Assembly (NCBI GenBank): GCA_947579605.1
Contig: OX388309.1
Span: forward strand, 19,411,071-19,475,070
DNA from: Athripsodes cinereus
Taxonomy: Eukaryota > Arthropoda > Insecta > Trichoptera > Leptoceridae
Direction: 5' to 3'
Length of the DNA stretch: 64,000 nucleotides
The notes under the pieces were generated by a model that saw only the letters and a program-made list of their open reading frames with translations, made no database searches and was not told where the DNA came from. The position numbers were made by a program, and so were the translations under genes. Positions 57,734-64,000 of this stretch are shown here, piece by piece (the stretch's first letter is position 1; every line of letters starts with the position of its first letter).

Positions 57734-59749
57734 GGGTAAACCACCAAATTTGAAATATGTATTTAATCTCAGGTGGTATAGTAGAATGGTTTAATACTTT
57801 CAAACGTTTACAACACTTTACCACAATTTACCAAACCAATATGTCAATACCGGTCAGTCTTAATAAATGGGATTCCTTACTCAATATCTATAGAATGATA
57901 AAATATAAATATACTTTGAAATTTAGCACAAACCTGTTCTTCCAGGCAATGTTCTAACATAATTTTACTAAGAATGGCGCAAGATTTGTAGAAAAAAGCT
58001 TATTCAGATGGTGTATATCTGATTCAAATATTGTACTTATAATTGATTATAAATGTCAATTATGTATAAATCCTGGATTATTTGTAAGCTATTGCAACGC
58101 AACGATAAACTAACCCTATATAAATTGATAAATATATCTATACATACCATCACGGCATCTCTCACAAGACTTGGGATACCCAGTAGATACAAATAAACAT
58201 TAATATTGTTCTCTACGTGTCAATAAATAATTAAGACATTCAAAGTATTATTATATTAGTTGATATGTAGTTGATATATTTTTGAGTGAAATGAAGATCA
58301 TTTTTTAACTACGAACATCAAGAGTCTTCAGGTGTAACTAATATTTAAGTAGGCTTTACTAATTTGAGAGCAATTCAATAAACATAATTTTAAGTAGCGT
58401 TGAGTTGGCTTCACTGAATAATTTATCATTTTTAATGTGAAGGTATTCAGGACTACTTAAATTCGCAAATTGGATATTTAATATTTGCTAGGCTAAGGTT
58501 TTATTGAAAAATTATCAATAATGCATAACATAATACAGTTTATACAGTTTATCAGAGTATATGGCGCGTACAATAATACGATAGCATGTAACATTAGTAA
58601 TGCTGTCATCTATTACGTAAAAACCACTAGACCGATATACGGATTCTCATTATTGTTACAGTAATTATATTGTCTTCTGCGCTCATACACACGACTATTA
58701 TCTGTGTCAAAACTTTTACTTTTATTTCAATCAATACTATACAAACTAATATCACAGCTCTACTTATACTGTAATACTCAGTATGAATTTATTGTTATCT
58801 TTACCTTAGACAGTGAAAAGCTTACTCTATTCACTAGAGAGCACTACATATAATCGGATTATTATTTCTACCTACGAGAGGGTCTGCCTTCGGAGAAGAT
58901 TCATTTCAAAGTACAATGGATACAATTTATTCCAATATTCACATTATTCCGTTTGTGTATTACAGATGCATACATAATGAACTAGATTTATGATGTTTTC
59001 ATACATTTTTTACGCAAGCTTTATATAAAAATGGATTGAAAGAGAATTACTAACGCTTATTACTTTCTTTCTTTCTTTCTTTTTCCTCGAGGCAAGGCAC
59101 CCGATACCGAGTGAATTATTACGCTTATTACTGAACAACTCTAACCACATACATGAAATGTATTCGATTTTATTTTAATCTACACAAATGTAAAATGTTC
59201 GGAGTCGAGGAAAGATTTAGCATATTTTCACAATCAATAAATCCATACGATTGTTCTAGATACATTGTTGAATATCTCTGATTATGCAACAGTGGAATTG
59301 CTTCAGTTATTTATTCTGTTACGTGATAGATTTGGTTTCTGAACCACAGATACCAAATCCTATCAACTGCAGTATTGTTTATACACCATCACTTATCTAT
59401 GCATATAATAAGAGACATTTCCTATAAACTGCTACTTGTACATAGTACCTACTGGAAATTAACTTCATTATATGAATTTGCATTTAGTACAACAATTTAC
59501 CTATTAAATTTTGTTTCATGATTGTAGTACTGTACTTTGAAAGTTTAGCAATATTATTATTATAAATGAAATATTGTCATTTGAAACTTGTGTGTCGACA
59601 TGCAATATTTTAATACTATCTACTTGATAATACTGACTGACTTTATTAGCTATTTGTATGTCAGTGAACAATTCCTATAATATTGATTCAAACATAGCCA
59701 AAATACTTGTACTTAATTATAAGTGGGTATTTAACAAAACCGGAATCAG
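57734..59749. other. AT-rich DNA with a family-A start at 58140-58245
   Basis: 58140-58245 (ACCATCACGGCATCTCTCACAAG, then CCCAGTAGATAC and GTGTCAATAAATAATTAAGAC) matches the first half of family A. A CTTT run lies at 59066-59083. No gene recognised. Confidence 0.5.
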
Positions 59750-59996
59750 TTTCGCTGATGGGTTTGCTACTGGTATCTTGAGGTAGCTCGGTTGGACTCT
59801 TGGGGGTACTTTAGTGCTCTACGAGTTTTTCCGGGTCCTTTGGAGTAGTAAGCTGGCCTGGACCTGCGGCAGACTCAGAGACTAACCAATTACTGTAATA
59901 GGGCGCATGTTTGTTTCTAAATTTGTTTCTGTAGTTTTGCTATATGTATTTGATGTGCCTGTTGGTGTATATTTTTCTAATAGATAAATAAATAAA
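59750..59996 (+). repeat. Probable retroposon 3' region with TAAA tail
   Basis: A GC-richer block (TTCGCTGATGGG, GAGGTAGCTCGGTTGG, GGTCCTTTGGAGTAG and others) is followed by T-rich sequence and ends in TAGATAAATAAATAAACGG. The layout fits a LINE 3' untranslated region on the plus strand. No coding motif or second copy found. Confidence 0.45.
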
Positions 59997-61519
59997 CGGC
60001 TTTAAAAAGATACATAAGAAAAATCTTGATAGTTTTTTATGAAATTCAAACAAAATACTGTTTCATATAAATCTGTGTTTCTATCAACTTTTATAACATT
60101 GTCGATTACCCATAGAATTTTTCTCCGTACTACGATACCAACATCGACTACTCTTCTTCTACCTAACATATAAAAATGGAATTGTGGATTGGGATCCAAT
60201 TTGATTCACCATACCTACTATTCATAAAATACGAAAAAAGTATGGACTTTAACAAAAGAACCCGTATGCGGACAAAATTCGTTATTTTAATTTTGCGACA
60301 CCATAAGCAAAGCGATAACATTGTTATCAGTTGACAGTATGTAATCCTTTAATACAAAACATTAAGAAAGACGCACATTAATTCGTTTCCAAAAATACTC
60401 ACTTAGTGGTCATCACATTCATAAAATTAGAGCAGATAGGTATATCACATCAGTGACAATGTGATGTATCTAATTAAAAGCATAAAGTGAAAAGAGGACA
60501 AAAGTCCTCATCGACGGATAGGTATTATACTTGAATTACCTTTTTGAAATTATAAGAGAGGTCAAAGGTACATTGGTATACTAACGATGTTTTCGTGTTA
60601 ATTGCCAAAATTTAATACTCCTCCCTGTCTCCACTCGGTTCACCGCACAATAAAATTCTATCAGTAGTCCCATGGCGACAATGAATTGTTTGTTACAGAA
60701 ACTAATTATTGTTTCATTAGTACATGAAATGTTGGCAAGTTTCCTAGTGATTGATCTAAATCAAATTGCAGGAGACATCAATTAAGAAACTTTAAGAGAT
60801 ATTTAATAATTTAATTCGCAAACTGTGTATTGATTACAGAAACGACTTAAAGGAATGTCAATGTAGAAAGATAAATTATCTATTTTGTTGCAAGTTAAAT
60901 CACTCGGATTAATGACAGAGGATTTGCAAAATTCCTTCAAGAGTTTCTTATTATTCAAATTCCTTCTACAAGTTATATAATCTTAATACCCCGTTGTAGT
61001 ATGCTTTTCTAATCTGCTCTGAGCTACCAATCGAATAAACTGATGATTTATTTAACATGTACTTTAAAAGTACATTTAAAATTTAAAATAATATATTATG
61101 CAAGTGAGCTTTGCATTTTTTTTGGACAAACTTATTTGTTTGAAACCTTTTATAAAAATAAATCTTATCTATTCCAATCAAATTGATGGAGATGATTGAT
61201 TATGCATTGATAAATGTAATTGGTTTAATATTGATAGAACATGTACTTATATTATATTCTGTATTTCAAAATATTATTAATATTATTGGCTTAGTTGTGG
61301 CTGAAATAACATTCAATTTCAAACATGTTTATTATTTATAAGTTTCAATACATTTACTGTGAAATGGAAAACTATTCACCCAAAATAATTGCTTCAAACC
61401 GTAATTATTTAGTAAAATTATTAATCCAAGTCTGTTTGCTGAATATTAAATATCACCCAAAATTAATCATTTATTTTTTTATTAATAATAAAAAAATGTC
61501 ACTATCTTTAGTGATGTGG
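59997..61519. other. AT-rich DNA without recognisable genes
   Basis: Nothing recognised. Short frames at 60002-60199 and 61325-61564 have no motif. Confidence 0.5.
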
Positions 61520-61537
61520 TTGGAATTTTTGAAAGTA

Positions 61538-61696
61538 CTCTCTCTCTCCCTGGGCAATTATTAATCCCACATGATGGTGGGGTCTGCCATTTTTGTCTTT
61601 CGCCGCCACTCGGCTCTATTCTGTGCGTCCTCCGGGGAAGCTCCGCAGTCTCTCATGTCTTGCTTCACAACCTCGCGCCACCTCCGCTTGGGATTT
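61538..61696 (-). mobile_element. LINE 3' fragment bounded by an 18-bp target duplication
   Basis: TTGGAATTTTTGAAAGTA occurs at 61520-61537 and again at 61697-61714. Between them, on the minus strand, is a LINE ORF2 tail with its short 3' end and a GA-rich tail (61538-61549 inverted). An exact 18-bp duplication around a 159-bp insert is strong evidence for one target-primed insertion of a very 5'-truncated copy. Confidence 0.85.
61562..61690 (-). pseudogene. LINE ORF2 last codons
   Basis: The minus strand reads KRRWREVVKQDMRDCGASPEDAQNRAEWRRKTKMADPTIMWD-stop (TAA at 61562-61564). 'RW+..V+.D+...G..PEDA.NRAEWR+..++ADP' is the C-terminal end of another common insect LINE protein. Forty-two codons remain, without internal stop. 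This is a fifth distinct LINE tail in the window. Confidence 0.85.
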
Positions 61697-61714
61697 TTGG
61701 AATTTTTGAAAGTA

Positions 61715-61860
61715 CATATTCAAAATATGTGTAACCTTATACACCTTTCACAGTAAGCTAAAAGCTTATATCGTTAAAGGGGAGTTTGCCCGCACTTGGG
61801 ATCGAACCGTGAATCTCTTGTAAATTAGGCCAAGACTCTACCTCCAGGATCCTGAAAAAC
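61715..61860 (-). repeat. tRNA-headed SINE
   Basis: On the minus strand the head GGAGGTAGAGTCTTGGCC carries an A-box-like core and GGTTCGATCCC is a B box (61800-61855). It is followed by the body GGCAAACTCCCCTTTAACG, AAGCTTTTAGCTTACTGTG and AAAGGTGTATAAGG. The body recurs at 8745-8850 and 49345-49385. The LINE scrap sits at its 3' side. Confidence 0.7.
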
Positions 61861-61864
61861 TAAT

Positions 61865-63581
61865 ATACTTTATACATTTGCTTCTAATAAATAAATAAAG
61901 GAAGGTTTGCTGGTAGGGATGACTATCGCATTTGTTACATTGGCAATGTGACTACATTGTAACAAATGGGCGTGAAAAAGAATTCTCATGAAACCAGCTC
62001 CATATAAGCATTGGAACCTCAGAACGAAAACGAATTTTATCTTTATGATCTTAACCAATCTCATGTTGACAAAAGATAGATTACTTGCATTAAACAAATA
62101 GATAGTTGATCAAGGGGATGTCATTAGCAGATTTATCACATATTTTATTATCGAGATCGTAGAAATGTTATACATACCTACACAGAGCAGACGTGATACA
62201 AATTAACATAATTGTTAACAAGAAATACAATACAGTCTATTGATTACAATAAGTAACTATTTTAAATTATTTTAATGCAGTTTAGTAGACAATATTGCAT
62301 GTTATTATTAGAATGGTACCTAGGTACATACTTATTCTTGTTTATCATTCAGACATAATATAACTCAGCCAATCCGCTAACCACTTTCATAAACTGGTTT
62401 TGATCGCGGGCCCTATAGCGTCTGAATGCCATTATATTACAATACCTACGAACTGAACATGATTTCACAAATGTCTTTTTTATAAAGGTAAAATAATAGC
62501 TACATACATAATCAATTTAAAATATTGTTACCTAACTGAGTTAATAAGCTATAAACATATAAATAATTATCAAAATCAAGTTAAACAAAGGCATGGTACT
62601 TGTGTAAATTTCAAAATCTATCATATAATATCATCACAGAGTCATGTAGGTATGGGTGCGGTATTAAATAGACTACCTGGGTATATATTAAGTCATTTTA
62701 CCCTAACGCACTGTTTACATTAGTCAATCTTTCATGAAAATTATCGCCTTAAGTAAAAGCCTAACAAGAATGATCACTCAAGAGATTCAATCATCACAAG
62801 AACAACCTTATGCGTAGTACTAGATGGTAAAATAAATGGTCATAATAAAAAAAACAAACCAATTTACGGTCTTAATGTGAAGGCAGGTATCATCCTGTTC
62901 CTCCCTTTTACACAAACACCATTTATGTCTTATTAACAATGAGTTAGTTAACTCCGTAATTGCGACAATTTATAAAATATAAATGACATTAATTAGAATA
63001 TTAGTACTATTAAACATAGGATTTAAATCATTAAAGGAATTTACTTTCAATTCTATTTACATGGAGATTTAGATTTGTTACCTACCTATAAATGAATTTT
63101 AGTACAGAAACAGAAGTCATCGTTCGAAATATATGAACTTTGAGTAATCCTTATATCTACATACAAATTATTTTTATTATAGAAATTCACGGCATAAGCC
63201 TATTACATATTGTTGAAAATAATAAATAAGAGGTATATTAGAATAAAACACTTCCCTCTCAAAATACGTTTCCTTATGAAAACTCCAGTCGTGTCATTCC
63301 TCCAGGTACAAACAATATATCAGTTAAATCTATCCGTCTTGTCGTAACGTTTCTTAGGCAATAGAAACAATACTGCCAAATACAAGTTGAAGGATCTACT
63401 TCCAGACGATTCGATTTTTATTGTTTTAAGTACTTTGAAAACATTTCTGGTAGTTCTCAAGGCTAACTGATTTCAGAATTCAGTTGTCTTAGAAGAATTG
63501 AGCTAATTATTTTTTTTAATTTAAGATAGATACTTTCACAGATTTCAAAATATCGGTAGTTTATAAAACGTTTTTTTAACA
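61865..63581. other. AT-rich DNA; one small hairpin
   Basis: 61928-61970 forms a short hairpin (GCATTTGTTACATTGG against its near-inverse TGTAACAAATGGGC). No gene or repeat family recognised otherwise. Confidence 0.5.
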
Positions 63582-63612
63582 TTGGCGAAATAAAAAAAAA
63601 TCATTTCGCCAA
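63582..63612. repeat. Small perfect hairpin upstream of an open frame
   Basis: TTGGCGAAAT and ATTTCGCCAA pair perfectly over ten bases around an A-rich loop. It lies 17 bp before the ATG at 63629. Too small for a MITE; could be a structured RNA end or chance. Confidence 0.6.
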
Positions 63613-63628
63613 CAATTATAAAACTTAA

Positions 63629-63892
63629 ATGGTATCCTATATACAATCGAGCTCACATTGCGAAAAACAAGAACACTCGAAATATAATAAGCCTATACAA
63701 AATGGTCCGGCTTTACCACTTTCCATTTCTATCAAAAACTCGCCTATCAACTACATAGGTACTACATACAAGCTTACAGGCAAAATTGAAGGAATAAGTA
63801 AAAAGGTTGGAAAAGATAACATCACAAACAACGGCAACAATGTAGATACTTTGAATCTTTTTAAAAGGAATGATGATGACATTTTTATATAA
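63629..63892 (+). other. Unassigned 87-codon open frame
   Basis: ATG to TAA, 87 residues: polar, rich in Ser, Asn and Lys (CEKQEHSKYNKP...GKIEGISKKVGKDN...LFKRNDDDIF). It is unlike the hydrophobic translations typical of this AT-rich DNA. No domain or signal peptide is recognised. It could be a terminal exon, a small gene or chance. The stop is followed by ordinary AT-rich sequence. Confidence 0.22.
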
Positions 63893-64000
63893 ATTGATTG
63901 AAAGTAAAATGAATCAAAATCGTGTACTGCATTTGTAATATTATTTGATTAAAAGTTACTTATCTACAAATTAAGGTAGAGACTTTAATGCACGCTTATA

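Overview
The window looks like a gene-poor, strongly AT-rich stretch of insect nuclear DNA, most likely from a moth or butterfly. The evidence for Lepidoptera is the RTE-type LINE fragments, the many LINE tails ending in repeated TAAA, the scattered GTAGGTACCTA-type words, and a mariner-type transposase of the DD41D class known from Bombyx and fruit flies. This is an inference from repeat content, not a species identification. I found no convincing host protein-coding gene. The window is best read as intergenic DNA or the inside of a very long intron, filled with transposable elements (TEs) of several ages.

Layout. 1-2863 is a nearly perfect tandem array with a 316-bp period (nine units plus a stub). 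It runs off the left edge and ends in an AT microsatellite. 2966-4000 holds a long palindrome, a degenerate ~63-bp minisatellite and a LINE 3' end. 9101-10327 is a 5'-truncated LINE with an open reverse-transcriptase frame and a poly(A) tail. 12364-12631 is a tRNA-like fold-back element. 15455-16990 is a mariner-like element whose far end is a mirror copy of its own 5' end, and a younger LINE fragment is inserted in it with an 8-bp target duplication. 18690-19006 and 57508-57733 carry 3' ends of one LINE family, and many shorter pieces with a related end are scattered from 25 to 58 kb. 25391-25672, 47557-48121 and 53121-53335 are three copies of an RTE 3' end. 26878-28168 is a dead DD34D mariner with intact ends. 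32456-33357 is a non-autonomous hAT-like element full of CCCGGGAA motifs. 33643-34936 is a complete mariner-type element with an intact DD41D transposase, the only gene here that could still make a working enzyme. From 37 to 64 kb there are several MITEs and palindromes (37203, 38733, 41996, 45291, 56895, 57100), tRNA-headed SINEs (40618, 50150, 61715) and LINE C-terminal scraps (52852, 54574, 61562).

How the parts relate. The DD41D transposase could act on its own ends. The other DNA elements lack an enzyme here and would depend on one made elsewhere. The short palindromic elements could be cut by related transposases or feed small-RNA silencing. Besides the TEs, the most interesting signals are a candidate recursive-splicing exon on the minus strand (26636-26696) and an open 171-nt exon-like module, framed by splice-like sites, in every satellite unit.

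Limits: everything was read by eye. Coordinates of repeat edges are approximate to a few bases (tens of bases for old fragments), and identities are impressions, not computed values.
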